Shown here one piece after another: positions 9,523 through 20,200 of a DNA stretch of 64,000 nucleotides. The DNA lies in NCBI RefSeq assembly GCF_002162035.1, contig NZ_CP021138.1, positions 2,170,001 through 2,234,000 of the forward strand. The letters run 5' to 3'. Made by a program: the position numbers and the translations under genes. Every line of letters starts with the position of its first letter. The stretch's first letter is position 1. Below the pieces are notes generated by a model. It ran no database searches, was not told the origin of the DNA, and saw only the letters and a list, made by a program, of their open reading frames with translations. This stretch comes from Sulfuriferula sp. AH1. GTDB lineage: Bacteria; Pseudomonadota; Gammaproteobacteria; Burkholderiales; Sulfuriferulaceae.

Positions 9523-12240
9523 TTAATGAGCCGCTTCCCAATTTTTGCCGACACCGAAACCTATCTTCAGCGGCACTTTCAATTCTGCCACACGACACAT
9601 CAGATCCGATAAATTCGCCCGCACCTGATTCAACTCGGATTCAGGCACTTCCAGCACCAGTTCGTCATGCACCTGCATGATGATGCGGGTTTGCAGATGC
9701 TCGCGCGCCAGCCAGCCGGATACCGCGATCATCGCCAGCTTGATCAGATCAGCTGCGGTACCCTGCATCGGCGCATTAATGGCGGCACGTTCTGCGCCGT
9801 CACGACGCTGCTTGTTGCTGCTCCTGATTTCCGGCAGCCACAGACGTCGCCCGAATACCGTTTCCACATAGCCCTGACTGCGCGCACTCTCGCGGGTACG
9901 CCGCATGTATTCGGCCACGCCGGGATAACGCACGAAATAGCGGTCGATATAGGCTTGCGCGGCCGCCCGCTCCAGTCCAAGCTGACTCGCCAGACCGAAC
10001 GCGGACATGCCGTAAATCAGACCGAAATTAATCACTTTGGCCACCCGGCGCTGGTCTGCATTCACTTCGACCTGCGGCACGTTGAATATCTCCGCCGCTG
10101 TAGCGCGATGCACATCAGCATCCTCGGTAAAAGCCTTGAGCAGGCTGACGTCATCCGACAAATGCGCCATGATGCGCAATTCGATTTGCGAATAATCGGC
10201 AGAGACGATCACGCATCCCGGCGCTGCGATAAACGCTTCGCGGATACGCCGGCCTTCCGCCGTGCGCACCGGAATATTCTGCAGGTTCGGCTCGACACTG
10301 GACAGACGCCCGGTCACCGCCACCGCCTGAGAATAACTGGTATGCACGCGCCCGGTGGCCTTGTTCACCATTTTCGGCAATTTGTCGGTGTAGGTGGATT
10401 TCAGCTTGGTCAAGCTGCGATATTCCAGCAGCAACTTGGGCAACGGATAATCTGCCGCCAGTTGCGACAACACATCCTCGTCAGTGGACGGCACACCGCT
10501 CGGCGTTTTCTTGATCACGGGCAATTTGAGCTGATCGAACAGTATGGCCTGAATCTGCTTGGGCGAATTGAGATTGAACGGCTGTCCGGCGAGTTCGAAC
10601 GCGCGCTGCTCCAGACCGAGCATGGCCAGACCCAGTTCGCGACTCTGCTCATCCAGCAAAACGCTGTCCAGCAGCACGCCATTGCGCTCGATTTGCCACA
10701 AGATCGGCAACAGTGGCATTTCGATCTGGCCATACACGTAATTCAAGCCAGCATTGACATTCAAGCGCGGGTACAACGTTTGATGCAATTGCAGGGTGAT
10801 GTCGGCATCTTCGGCTGCGTATTCTGCCGCACGGCTCAGCTCGACCTGATCGAAACCGATTTGCGACGCGCCTTTCCCTGTGACCTGTTCGTAGCTGATG
10901 GTGTCCACACCCAGATGCCGCTGCGCCAGACTATCCATATTGCGCGGCAAATGCGATTCCAGGATGTACGCCTGCAGCATGGTGTCGTGCGCCACGCCGG
11001 CCAGACGTATGCCGTGATTGGCCAGCACATGCATGTCGTATTTCAGATTCTGGCCGACCTTGAGACAGCTCGCATCCTCCAGCCAGGGTTTCAGGCGTGC
11101 CAGAGCGGTATCGAAATCGAGCTGTTGCGGCACATCAGGGCCGGTATGCGCCAGAGGCAGATAGGCGGCATGATGCGGCGTGATCGCCAGCGATACGCCA
11201 ACCAGGCGGGCTTGCATGGGGTCGAGACTGGTTGTCTCGGTATCCACGCTGACCACCTCCGCACCCGCCACCTTTGCCATCCACTCATCCAGCTGCGCCA
11301 ACGTCAGCAAGGTCTCGTACTGACGGGTCGGCTGCGGCAATGACGCGAACAGACTGCCCTGCGCTTCACCGTCCGCAGGCACCTCGGGCGAAGCGGCGGA
11401 CAATTCGCGCAGCCATGTCCGAAAATGGTAACGCGTAAACAGCTCCAGCAAAGCCGTCCTGTCCTGCGCACGCATGACCAGATCCGTCACCGCGACATCC
11501 AGCGGCACATCGGTACGGATGGTAATGAGTTTGCGCGCCATCGGCAGCCAGTCCAGCACCTTGCGCAGATTGTCCCCGACCGCACCGGTAATTTCGTCGG
11601 CATGGACGATCAGCTGCTCCAGCGTATCGAATTGCGCCAGCCACTTCACCGCCGTTTTCGGGCCGACTTTCTCCACACCGGGGACGTTATCCACGGCATC
11701 GCCGACGAGGCACAGATAATCCACGATACGATTCGGCGGCACACCGAACTTGACCGGCACCGCCGCTTCATCCAGCGCCTCATTCGACATGGTGTTAATC
11801 AGCGTGATATGACTGTCGACCAGCTGCGCCATATCCTTGTCGCCAGTCGAGATCACCGCCTCTATGCCCTGCTCCCTGGCCTGACATGCCAATGTTCCGA
11901 TCACATCGTCGGCTTCCACCCCATCCACCATCAATAGCGGCCAGCCCATCGCGCGTATCGCGTCATGCAGGGGCGCGATCTGGCATGCCAGATCCGCCGG
12001 CATGGACGGGCGATTCGCTTTATATTCGGGATACCAGTCGTCACGGAAGGTTTTTCCTTTTGCATCAAACACGCAGGCGTTATAATCAGCGGCAATGTCT
12101 TTTTGCAACCGGCGCAGCATATTCAGCACCCCGTAGATCGCGTTGGTCGGCTCACCGGCCGGGTTACGCATATCGGGCAGCGCATGGAACGCACGATATA
12201 AATAGGAAGATCCATCTACTAACAGCAACTTTTTAGCCAC
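9523..12240 (-). CDS. polA: DNA polymerase I
   Basis: 905 residues with three domains in the standard order. The 5'-3' exonuclease/FEN domain spans about 1-290 (LLVDGSSYLYRAFHALP, DDVIGTLA, GDKDMAQL). The 3'-5' proofreading domain spans about 320-495 and retains its acidic residues (VDTETTSLD and the YAAED exo III motif). The polymerase domain spans about 520-905, with motif A SADYSQIELRIMAHL, motif B RRVAKVINFGLIYGMS and motif C QVHDELVLEV. The start is a GTG at 12240 with GAGGTAAG upstream. The gene is divergent from the LOG-family gene with only 14 bases between starts, so its promoter must lie inside that gene. Confidence 0.98.
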   Translation of the reverse strand: MAKKLLLVDGSSYLYRAFHALPDMRNPAGEPTNAIYGVLNMLRRLQKDIAADYNACVFDAKGKTFRDDWYPEYKANRPSMPADLACQIAPLHDAIRAMGWPLLMVDGVEADDVIGTLACQAREQGIEAVISTGDKDMAQLVDSHITLINTMSNEALDEAAVPVKFGVPPNRIVDYLCLVGDAVDNVPGVEKVGPKTAVKWLAQFDTLEQLIVHADEITGAVGDNLRKVLDWLPMARKLITIRTDVPLDVAVTDLVMRAQDRTALLELFTRYHFRTWLRELSAASPEVPADGEAQGSLFASLPQPTRQYETLLTLAQLDEWMAKVAGAEVVSVDTETTSLDPMQARLVGVSLAITPHHAAYLPLAHTGPDVPQQLDFDTALARLKPWLEDASCLKVGQNLKYDMHVLANHGIRLAGVAHDTMLQAYILESHLPRNMDSLAQRHLGVDTISYEQVTGKGASQIGFDQVELSRAAEYAAEDADITLQLHQTLYPRLNVNAGLNYVYGQIEMPLLPILWQIERNGVLLDSVLLDEQSRELGLAMLGLEQRAFELAGQPFNLNSPKQIQAILFDQLKLPVIKKTPSGVPSTDEDVLSQLAADYPLPKLLLEYRSLTKLKSTYTDKLPKMVNKATGRVHTSYSQAVAVTGRLSSVEPNLQNIPVRTAEGRRIREAFIAAPGCVIVSADYSQIELRIMAHLSDDVSLLKAFTEDADVHRATAAEIFNVPQVEVNADQRRVAKVINFGLIYGMSAFGLASQLGLERAAAQAYIDRYFVRYPGVAEYMRRTRESARSQGYVETVFGRRLWLPEIRSSNKQRRDGAERAAINAPMQGTAADLIKLAMIAVSGWLAREHLQTRIIMQVHDELVLEVPESELNQVRANLSDLMCRVAELKVPLKIGFGVGKNWEAAH

Positions 12241-12254
12241 GAACTTACCTCAAT

Positions 12255-12983
12255 ATGCATAAAGAAAAATTACCCCCGCTCGCCGATCCCGAACTGGCCG
12301 CGCATGCCAGCTATAATGCCCGCGAATCATGGCGCATGTTCGAGATTATGTCAGAATTTGTCTCTGCCACCGAACGCCTGAGCGAAATTCGCCCCGCCGT
12401 CAGCATTTTCGGCAGTGCCCGGACGCCGCCCGATCATCCCTATTACCTGCTCACCGAGCGCATCGCGCGCCAGCTGTCGGATGCCGGTTTTTCGGTGATT
12501 TCCGGCGGCGGCCCCGGCATCATGGAAGCCGCCAACAAAGGCGCCTATTTCGGCACTTCGCCCAGCGTCGGCCTCAACATCCAGTTGCCGCACGAACAGC
12601 ACAACAATCCGTTCCAGGACATTTCGCAGACCTTCGCCCACTTCTTCGTGCGCAAGGTCATGTTCGTCAAATTCGCTTCGGCCTATGTGGTCATGCCCGG
12701 CGGTTTCGGCACTCTGGACGAACTGATGGAAGCGCTTACCCTCGTGCAAACCGGCAAGACCCGCAAGATCCCCATCATCCTGGTCCACAAGCCCTTCTGG
12801 ATCGGCCTGATAGACTGGTTCAAAAATACCTTGGTCAGCGAAGGCACCATCAGCGCCGAAGACATGCATCTGATCAAGCTCATCGACGGCCCGGAAGACG
12901 TCGTTTGCGCGATTTTCGACCATTACGAGCAACAAGGCTTTGAGCCGTCAGCGCACGATCGCGAAATCCAACTTTATTTGTAA
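12255..12983 (+). CDS. LOG-family (TIGR00730) protein, nucleotide 5'-monophosphate nucleosidase-like
   Basis: 242 residues. It carries both LOG family signatures: SGGGPGIMEAANKGA near residue 90 and PGGFGTLDELMEAL near residue 150, which form the phosphoribohydrolase active site. Family members release the base from cytokinin riboside monophosphates or from purine/pyrimidine nucleoside monophosphates (PpnN-like). The N-terminal 35 residues form an extension seen in the longer bacterial versions. No strong ribosome-binding site is visible before the ATG at 12255, which lies 14 bases from the polA start on the other strand. The substrate cannot be assigned from sequence. Confidence 0.88.
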   Translation: MHKEKLPPLADPELAAHASYNARESWRMFEIMSEFVSATERLSEIRPAVSIFGSARTPPDHPYYLLTERIARQLSDAGFSVISGGGPGIMEAANKGAYFGTSPSVGLNIQLPHEQHNNPFQDISQTFAHFFVRKVMFVKFASAYVVMPGGFGTLDELMEALTLVQTGKTRKIPIILVHKPFWIGLIDWFKNTLVSEGTISAEDMHLIKLIDGPEDVVCAIFDHYEQQGFEPSAHDREIQLYL

Positions 12984-13049
12984 GACTATCATCAGCAAAT
13001 GCGACTGCTCTGCTAAAATCAAATGATTACAAAACCAATCGAGGTCATC

Positions 13050-13379
13050 ATGCGTAAACTTATTGCCGCTCTCGTGCTGAGCCTGCCCCTGTTCAGCGCC
13101 GCCGCCGACCGTCCCGCAGATTTGCAAGCGTTGCCTGAAGCCCCGCCGCCTCCGGGTGTCGCCCCTGATGACAGCGAACCGCAAATCACCATCAAGCATC
13201 GCGGTGAAGCCAAGATTGAAGAGTACAGCGTCCATGGACGGGTCTACATGATCAAGGTCACGCCAAGCAAAGGCAAACCCTATTATCTGGTCGACTCGCG
13301 CGGTGACGGGCAATTCAGCCGTCAGGACAACCTCGACTCAGGCACGCGCCCGCCGATGTGGGTCATTCATTCGTGGTAA
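13050..13379 (+). CDS. DUF2782 family periplasmic protein
   Basis: 109 residues from ATG 13050, chosen over the in-frame ATG at 13023 because GAGG lies 5 bases upstream and a clean signal peptide follows (MRKLIAALVLSLPLFSAAA, cut after AAA). The mature part has a proline-rich stretch (EAPPPPGVAPDD) and then a basic/beta segment (QITIKHRGEAKIEEY). The family is common in betaproteobacteria directly upstream of polA or thrB, which matches the neighbours here. Its function is unknown. It is probably co-transcribed with thrB, 54 bases downstream. Confidence 0.8.
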   Translation: MRKLIAALVLSLPLFSAAADRPADLQALPEAPPPPGVAPDDSEPQITIKHRGEAKIEEYSVHGRVYMIKVTPSKGKPYYLVDSRGDGQFSRQDNLDSGTRPPMWVIHSW

Positions 13380-13433
13380 TTTCCCGTATTCAGCGCGGTG
13401 ATTATCATCGCGCTCGCTAACCATTCAACCGTC

Positions 13434-14402
13434 ATGTCCGTATTTACCAGCGTCACCGAAACCGAAGCAGCCGCATGGCTTCAGCACTACCCGATCGGAA
13501 AGCTCACCGCATTACGCGGTATTGCGTCGGGTATCGAGAATACCAATTATTTCCTTACCACCGATCAGGGTCAATATGTGCTGACGCTGTTCGAAAAGCT
13601 GACCCCGTTCGAACTGCCTTATTTCCTGCGCCTCATGGATCACCTTGCCGGCAAGGGCGTGCCCTGCCCGCAGCCGGTTGCCAACCATCAGGGCGAATTG
13701 CTGGGCGCGCTCAACGGCAAGCCCGCCAGTATCGTCAGCCGGCTCAGCGGCGCGTCACTGACACAACCCACCGCAGCGCACTGTGCCGCAGTGGGTACGA
13801 CATTGGCGCAGATCCACCTGGCCGGACAGGATTTCCCCTTGCACCGCAATAACGAGCGCGGAGCCGCATGGTGGAAAGCCACCAGCCCGCAACTGTTGCC
13901 TTTTCTGACAGTTGACGCCGCCGAATTGTTGCAGGCCGAGGTCAAATTCCAGGCACTGCATCGCCTGCAGGATCTGCCACGCGGCGTCATCCACGCTGAC
14001 CTGTTCCGCGACAACGTACTGTTTAACGGCGACGCCCTGTCCGGCGTCATCGATTTCTATTTCGCCTGCGATGACGCATGGCTATACGATATTGCGATCA
14101 CTGTAAACGACTGGTGCACCGTGGACGGCGGCGAACTCGATCCGGCCTGCACCTCTGCGCTGCTGCAAGCCTACCATGCCGTACGCCCGCTTTCCCCGAT
14201 CGAACGCGGTGCCTGGCCTATCACCCTGCGCGCCGCTGCACTGCGTTTCTGGGTATCGCGCCTGTACGACCTGCATTTCCCGCGCGAAGGTGAAATGACC
14301 CACGCCAAAGACCCCGCTCATTTCGAACAGATTCTACGTTGCCGAATTCAGGCACAATCCGCGTTACAACGCATGTGGATCAATCAGGGAGCCCAATCAT
14401 GA
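13434..14402 (+). CDS. thrB: Homoserine kinase, APH-fold type
   Basis: 322 residues from ATG 13434 (MSVFTSVTETEAAAWLQ). It belongs to the choline/aminoglycoside-kinase fold used by Pseudomonas and betaproteobacteria for homoserine phosphorylation, not the GHMP type. The ATP-binding N-lobe contains GIASGIENTNYFL. The catalytic loop is VIHADLFRDNVLF and the metal-binding motif VIDFYFACDD. It phosphorylates homoserine to O-phosphohomoserine in threonine synthesis. The stop overlaps the ATG of the next gene by 4 bases (ATGA), so the two are translationally coupled. Confidence 0.93.
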   Translation: MSVFTSVTETEAAAWLQHYPIGKLTALRGIASGIENTNYFLTTDQGQYVLTLFEKLTPFELPYFLRLMDHLAGKGVPCPQPVANHQGELLGALNGKPASIVSRLSGASLTQPTAAHCAAVGTTLAQIHLAGQDFPLHRNNERGAAWWKATSPQLLPFLTVDAAELLQAEVKFQALHRLQDLPRGVIHADLFRDNVLFNGDALSGVIDFYFACDDAWLYDIAITVNDWCTVDGGELDPACTSALLQAYHAVRPLSPIERGAWPITLRAAALRFWVSRLYDLHFPREGEMTHAKDPAHFEQILRCRIQAQSALQRMWINQGAQS

Positions 14403-15139
14403 AAATGCGTATCGTGCCTGCCAGCCACGGCTGGTTATGGATCAAACAAGCTTTTAGCATCTTCAAACAAAGTCCGCTGATCTGGATAGCATTAAGCGTT
14501 TCGGTCATTCTGCTCGGCGCATTGCTCGGCATGATCCCGTTTCTGGGCAGCCTGCTGTTCCAGCTCATCGCCCCTGCACTGACCGCCGGATTGATGCTGG
14601 GCTGCCGCGCCCAACAGCAGGGCGAAGAACTTGAAATCGCCCATCTGTTCGCGGGCTTCAAAAGCCACGGCGCGCAGCTGGTTACGGTCGGCGGCATTTA
14701 CTTGACCGGCATGCTCATCATCGCAGCCATTGTCGGCATGATCGGCGGCGAACCGATGATACGTGCCATGACCGCAGGTCACCCCGATGCAGGCACTGTT
14801 GCCACCACCGGCATGGCGGGCATGAGCATGGTACCGGTACTGACCGGTCTGGTGCTGCTGGTTCCGCTGCTGATGGCGTACTGGTTCGCGCCTGCGCTGA
14901 TCGTTTTCGGCAACATGCGTCCGATTGACGCGATGAAAACCAGTCTTGCAGCCAGCCTCAACAACGTCACTGCCTTTCTGGTTTATGGCCTGACCATTTT
15001 CCTGCTGTTCATTCTCGCCACACTTCCGCTCATGCTGGGCTTCCTGGTAATGATTCCGCTGGCATTTATCAGTTATTACACTGCGTTTGAAGATGTGTTC
15101 GGTGATGACGAAATCAGCCGGATTAGTCAGACGGACTGA
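14399..15139 (+). CDS. BPSS1780-family integral membrane protein
   Basis: 246 residues from the ATG overlapping the thrB stop (MKMRIVPASHGWLWIKQAF). Hydropathy gives about six membrane segments, including WIALSVSVILLGALLG, LIAPALTAGLMLG, YLTGMLIIAAIVG and AFLVYGLTIFLLFILAT. The N-terminal VPASHGWLWIKQAFSIF motif and the glycine-rich first hairpin are the hallmarks of the BPSS1780 family of betaproteobacteria. No enzymatic motif is visible and the function is unknown. The coupling to thrB is shared with related genomes as far as I recall, but a metabolic link is not established. Confidence 0.8.
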   Translation: MKMRIVPASHGWLWIKQAFSIFKQSPLIWIALSVSVILLGALLGMIPFLGSLLFQLIAPALTAGLMLGCRAQQQGEELEIAHLFAGFKSHGAQLVTVGGIYLTGMLIIAAIVGMIGGEPMIRAMTAGHPDAGTVATTGMAGMSMVPVLTGLVLLVPLLMAYWFAPALIVFGNMRPIDAMKTSLAASLNNVTAFLVYGLTIFLLFILATLPLMLGFLVMIPLAFISYYTAFEDVFGDDEISRISQTD

Positions 15140-15259
15140 TCCTGCCCGACTCCACGGGCGGTAACCGTCACGGATAATACAATGCGATCGGCATAAATAT
15201 CCAGCATTGCTCAAACGGATACCGCCCGTTGTCATATCAGTTCTATCTTGCTGTTTTAA

Positions 15260-15286
15260 AAACAGGATATCTCTTCAATCCTGTTT
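15260..15286 (-). terminator. Intrinsic terminator for the small membrane ORF
   Basis: A 9-base perfect stem AAACAGGAT / ATCCTGTTT with a 9-base loop. On the minus strand it is followed by TTTTTAAAAC, a good U-tract; on the plus strand there is none. It starts at the last base of the stop codon of the minus-strand ORF, as expected for a terminator of that gene. Confidence 0.7.
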
Positions 15287-15534
15287 CAAGATTCATATAA
15301 ACGCAGTATTATGTTTTGCCAGTCGGCAGGATTTTCATCACAGCATGAAATCATGCGTTCCAACGTAATGAAAATCCTGTTGCACAACAACAATGCAGTG
15401 AATAAAAACAAGAATGCAGCATGGCTGATTATTGCCAGCCCAGCGCCCGGGTAAAGCGGCAAGAACACGATAATGATAATAATAAATACACCATTCATCA
15501 TCAGGAGATCAATTAACGATTTCAGGGTAATCAT
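15286..15534 (-). CDS. Small hypothetical membrane protein
   Basis: 82 residues from ATG 15534 (MITLKSLIDLLMMNGV). I do not recognise the family. Two strongly hydrophobic stretches are visible, FIIIIIVFLPLYPGAGLAI and HAAFLFLFTALLLCNRIFI, with a short charged cytosolic-type tail that carries a CC pair. The base composition is markedly more AT-rich than the flanking genes. Support comes from the intrinsic terminator placed exactly at its stop. It is divergent from the 7TM diguanylate cyclase, whose start is 28 bases away. A longer version starting at 15585 would overlap that gene and is less likely. It could still be a chance ORF. Confidence 0.45.
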   Translation of the reverse strand: MITLKSLIDLLMMNGVFIIIIIVFLPLYPGAGLAIISHAAFLFLFTALLLCNRIFITLERMISCCDENPADWQNIILRLYES

Positions 15535-15561
15535 CCATGCTGAAATCGGATACTTTAATCT

Positions 15562-17277
15562 ATGCAGGACTATCTGAAACCACATCGTTTGCGCTTTGTG
15601 ATGGCGCTGCTGCTATGCTTGCCGCTGATTGCGCTCGGCGCGGTATCGCTCAAGCAGGGCGAAGTTGTCGATTTAATCAAGAGCGGTCATCTGTACCAGG
15701 CCACCGATAATAATTTCCCGACATCCGCCGCAGACCTTCCGGACTGGTTATCGCGACATCAGCCTGCGAGCCACATCAATCTGTTTGGCGGCAGCTACTG
15801 GTTCTATGCCGAAGTGCAGAATGACACCGGCAATAACGAATGGGTGCTGAATCCCGACGATACGCTGATCGATAAAGTCGAAGCGCGCGTCTATGCCGCA
15901 GACGGCACGGTGCAGCGGTTTGTAACCGGCTACCGGGCCGAGCACGAATACATGCTGCATTACGGCAAGGACATCCATCTGGCGGCAGGCACCAGCAAGA
16001 TACTGGTCAGACTGCAAAGCCCGTACTACGCCTCGGAACCGGGTATCGAAATTGGTACCGAGCACGATTACCGCGAACGCGTGCTGTCGGAAAACGTGCA
16101 AACCCTCGCCGCATTCGGGGCACTGGTGACGCTGGCACTGTACAACCTGTTCATCTTCCGCATCACCCGTGATCGCGCCCTGTTTTACTACGCCCTGTAT
16201 CTGCTTGCCTATTTCACCGGCTGGGCATTCACTTTCCAGCTTCCAGCGGAATTGTTCGGCTGGCATAACCTGCATGTGCACTACATCGCGTTCTTCCTGT
16301 TGCCGGTTCTCAATACCCTGTTCTACATGGAGTTCCTCAGACTGAAGTCGAATTTCCCGCGGCTGGCGGCCTTCAGCCGGATCAATATCGTGCTTCCGCT
16401 GCTACTGCTGCCCAGCTGCTTTTTCGCGCTCTCCTATGCGCACATGCTAGCGACCATTGTCATCAGCATGTGGCTGATGACGGCACTTGCCAGCGGCATC
16501 ATCAGCCTGCATCATGGCTTCCGGCCTGCGCGCTACTTCGTCCTGGCCTTCATCGCGCTGCTGATTCCCGGCGCCATGATCCTGCCCGCCAATCTGGGAC
16601 TGATACCCGACCTGGTCGAAAACGCCGAATTACTGACTTTGCTGGGCGGCACGCTGGATGCGATTCTGCTGGCTTTTGCCCTGGCTGACAAAATCAGGCT
16701 GCTCGCCAACGAAAAGGATCAGGCCCTGCTGCGACTAAGCAAAATGCTGGCATTGGCAAGCACCGATCATTTGACCGGCATCGCCAACCGTCATGCCTTT
16801 GACCTGCTCTTCAAGCAGAATTTTTCGTGCCCGGAATGTGCCGATGACCCGCAGCAGAAAATACTGTTTCTGATCGATCTGGATGGCCTGAAAATCATCA
16901 ACGACCGTTTCGGTCATGCCAGCGGCGATGCCCTGTTGTGCGCATTTGCCCGTGAATTGAACGAGCTGGAAACGGAAGGCATTTCAGTATATCGGCTGGG
17001 CGGTGACGAATTTACCATTCTGGCGGACAAACACCACGAAACCCATCTCTGCGAAGCCCTCGCAAGAATCGAACAAACCATTACGGAACAAGGCTTCAGC
17101 GGTACCGGCGTCAGCTTCGGCATCGCCTATGCCAGCGAGAGCATCTCCCCGGATGACATGCTCATCCTGGCCGATCGGCGCATGTATGAAAACAAGATCT
17201 CACGGCGCAGAGCTCGGGTCACCGACCTCTGCGAAGCCGAGGTATCCGTGTTCGGCGCCGCACAAGGCTCATCCTGA
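15562..17277 (+). CDS. 7TMR-DISM membrane diguanylate cyclase
   Basis: 571 residues. A signal/TM segment at the N-terminus is followed by a periplasmic 7TMR-DISM extracellular domain (about 30-175), seven transmembrane helices (about 180-385), a short linker and a C-terminal GGDEF domain (about 400-560). The cyclase signature is RLGGDEFTIL near residue 478 and is intact, preceded by DHLTGIANRHAF and LIDLDGLKIINDRFGH. No RxxD inhibitory site stands five residues before GGDEF (TEGI occupies it), so product inhibition through that site is unlikely. It should make c-di-GMP in response to a periplasmic carbohydrate-like or other ligand. It is monocistronic by position. Confidence 0.9.
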   Translation: MQDYLKPHRLRFVMALLLCLPLIALGAVSLKQGEVVDLIKSGHLYQATDNNFPTSAADLPDWLSRHQPASHINLFGGSYWFYAEVQNDTGNNEWVLNPDDTLIDKVEARVYAADGTVQRFVTGYRAEHEYMLHYGKDIHLAAGTSKILVRLQSPYYASEPGIEIGTEHDYRERVLSENVQTLAAFGALVTLALYNLFIFRITRDRALFYYALYLLAYFTGWAFTFQLPAELFGWHNLHVHYIAFFLLPVLNTLFYMEFLRLKSNFPRLAAFSRINIVLPLLLLPSCFFALSYAHMLATIVISMWLMTALASGIISLHHGFRPARYFVLAFIALLIPGAMILPANLGLIPDLVENAELLTLLGGTLDAILLAFALADKIRLLANEKDQALLRLSKMLALASTDHLTGIANRHAFDLLFKQNFSCPECADDPQQKILFLIDLDGLKIINDRFGHASGDALLCAFARELNELETEGISVYRLGGDEFTILADKHHETHLCEALARIEQTITEQGFSGTGVSFGIAYASESISPDDMLILADRRMYENKISRRRARVTDLCEAEVSVFGAAQGSS

Positions 17278-17299
17278 TCCGCAAACCTATACGCCCGCA

Positions 17300-20200
17300 T
17301 TAAAAATCGGTTTCCCCCTTGATGACCTTCGGATACCCGGTCATCGCCCGGGATGTCTGCATCCCGGCCATCACCGCTGCCTCGACGCAACCCGCATTCA
17401 ACCCAGTTTTGATCCAGTCTCCGGTCAGATACAGATTGGAAAAACCCGAACCGTCAGTGGCAAGACGATATTGCGTGCTGTTTACCACCGACAGCACATA
17501 ACGCTCCGAAGGATCGATATTGGCCCGCCAGTACTGACTGTCGAAACGCACCGCTCCCGTAGCCTGTGTCTGATCGACGAGCCACCCCCATTTGAACGCG
17601 CCGGGTGCTCCGGCGTTAGGCCACAGAGCAGTAATGCGCTGATCGAGCTGATCGATGGCTCCCTGTTTTGCGCTTGCCGCACAACGTGCCGGAAACCCGT
17701 AATCCGTTACCGGCGGAAAAGCATCAACCGGCATGGCACTGCAAAAATACGATACGTTTTTAGGATCTAACGGTGCCGGCCAGTCTTCCCGGCACAGCAA
17801 TTGATCCATCGGCGCCCAGGTGTCGTAGGGTTCGGTAAAGCCGCTCAGCACCGGCTCCTGCCCTTCGGGCTGATCGGTCCATCCCATTTGCGCGAGATCC
17901 TGATTCAGCCACACCTGATAAGCCTGAGTCACTACGGTCTGCACTTTTTCGGCAGTTGCTTTCAGAGCCGGACTCTGTGTCAATAGCTGCGGGCACAGTT
18001 GCGCCACGGCACCGATGGAAATACCGAAAACCACACGATCGAAATCCCGGCCCTTCTTCAAACTCACTTGCGGCAACGGTTCACCAAACGCCTGTTCGTA
18101 CAACGCAGGCCAGTTGCTCCAGTTGGATTCGAGATTGATATTTTGCGCTTGCAGCAGCGCAGCCTGCTGCGGCAATATCTGATCGAAATTCGGCGCGCTC
18201 GGCCAGCACGCCAACCCTTTCACGTAAACCAGCGGAGCATACTGATTGCTACCGGCGCTGACGGCAACCTGTCTGGTCAGGCGGATTTCGCCGACTGTAT
18301 CGCCGTCCGGCAGCAGCTCTTCGACCTTATGGAAGAACTGGAATTTAACGCCGCGCGCCTTGAGCACCTGATAAAACGGCGTGAAAATCGTATCACCCAT
18401 GCCCGCCTGCATCTTGTACATGATGCTGCCTTTGTAGCAGAGGCTGATGCGCATCATCGCGCGCAGCAGCGTGCCCGCCTCGGCATTCGGCTTGCTGAAA
18501 TCGCCGCCGTCATAAGCGAATACCAGATCGTAGAACCCGCGTACCGGGGCTGAATCGACCACCAGCGGCACATTGGCGCCATGCCTGGTCAGCCAGTCAC
18601 GGAAATCCGCATCGTTGATCACGTCAAAGCCGTGATCGAATACGCCGTCTTCCAGCATGCCGAGCAGGATGGTCACACCCAGATCGACACAAATGAACAG
18701 ACGTCGCAATTCATCGTTACCATCGAGCAGAGGCAAAACTGTCTCGTCATTCCACTGCTTGATGCATTTTATCGACGAAGCCAATGCATCGCGTTGCAGC
18801 GGCGTATGCTCGGACAGCAATTCCGGCAATCCGCTGATAAACTCATTCAGTCTCAACACGAAATCAGCGACGTCCGCACACAAATGGCCGACGTCCAGCT
18901 CCCAGAAAGCGGCCAGACTGTGTAACCACGCCGGATGTTGACCGGGGGCAGATAGCCGTGCAGCCGACTGATCGGGCAGATGCCCCTCCCGAATCTCATC
19001 CAGCCACTTCTTGATCCAGCCCAGCAATGCGACGGCAGCCTGCCAGATGGTGATGGCTTCACTGCCGTTGCCAGGCACGCCGGGCAGTTGTGGAAAATCC
19101 AGCGGCCACATTTTCCACTCATCGCCGATATGCTCGGACAACACCACAAAATCATGCGATTTGAACGCATCCTGCCAGGTTGCAAGCGGTGCACCCGCAG
19201 GTCTGCCCATCGCCGCATACGCTTCCCTGATCATCGCGAAAGCGTTTTCGTAGAAGCCGAACCAGATATGCAAACCGTGCTCTTCGATACGCTGGCCATA
19301 CTGTGCATTGCGGCCGCTCGCGCCTTTGCCGCCGATGCGCCAGCCCATCTGATAAACAGTGATGTCATATTTATTCTGCCAGCCGGGCTGATTGGTCAGG
19401 TAATACGCCGCCGTCATCGAACCGACACCGCCGCCGAGTATGGCGATTTTTTCCGGCTCGATTTGCGAGTTATCCACCAGCTCCTCGCCGGGGGTAACCG
19501 TAAAATCGAATTGCAAATTGAAGGGCAGGATCGCCGTGGTGTCGCCCAGCGGCAATCCCAGCGTCTGGTCCAGCGGAAAGCTCGCAAACGGGTGCAGTGT
19601 CGCCGTGTATTCATAGCCCAGGAACGCGCCGCTATGCAGCTTGTCAACGTTCGCGGGTGCGGCGACGATGGCCTGATACACCGCTTTCTCCCCGGCTGAA
19701 TCGGGAAACTGCTTGAGAAAGATCTGGTCGGTACGCGGCTTGAACAGCAGGGAAATGACATCCGTCCACCCGGCGACATCCATGTTGAGGAAATCCGGCA
19801 TGGATTTGAGCAGTTCGAATGCTTGCAGCAGAAAATCCAGAAAGTCGTTTACCGGACGATGCGGATTGATCTTCTTCACCGCATTCACCTCCAGCAGCGG
19901 ATGCATGGCTATCTGCGTATCGGGTGAAAACGGCTGGAATCCCTTGGCGGAAACGGCGCAGCGCAACGGCTCGGCATCGGCCTGCGGAATTTCGTATTCG
20001 CACAGGTATTTCGGATAGCCGAACAGCTCGCGCCCGTTGATCAGCGCCATGCCGTCATCCACAAAAATATGGCACGGGTACCAGTACACATGGGACAGCT
20101 TGCCAGCTTCATCCATCTTGCCGACCATGATCCAGGTCACGATATCAACCTCGGTAATCCAGCCCTTGTCCCTGTCCACCGGCACGGTAGAGTTGGCATG

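Noticed and set aside
9667-11343. Long plus-strand ORF (558 codons) across polA
   Set aside because: PolA is complete on the other strand with all motifs; the plus frame has His/Arg-rich composition typical of an antisense shadow.
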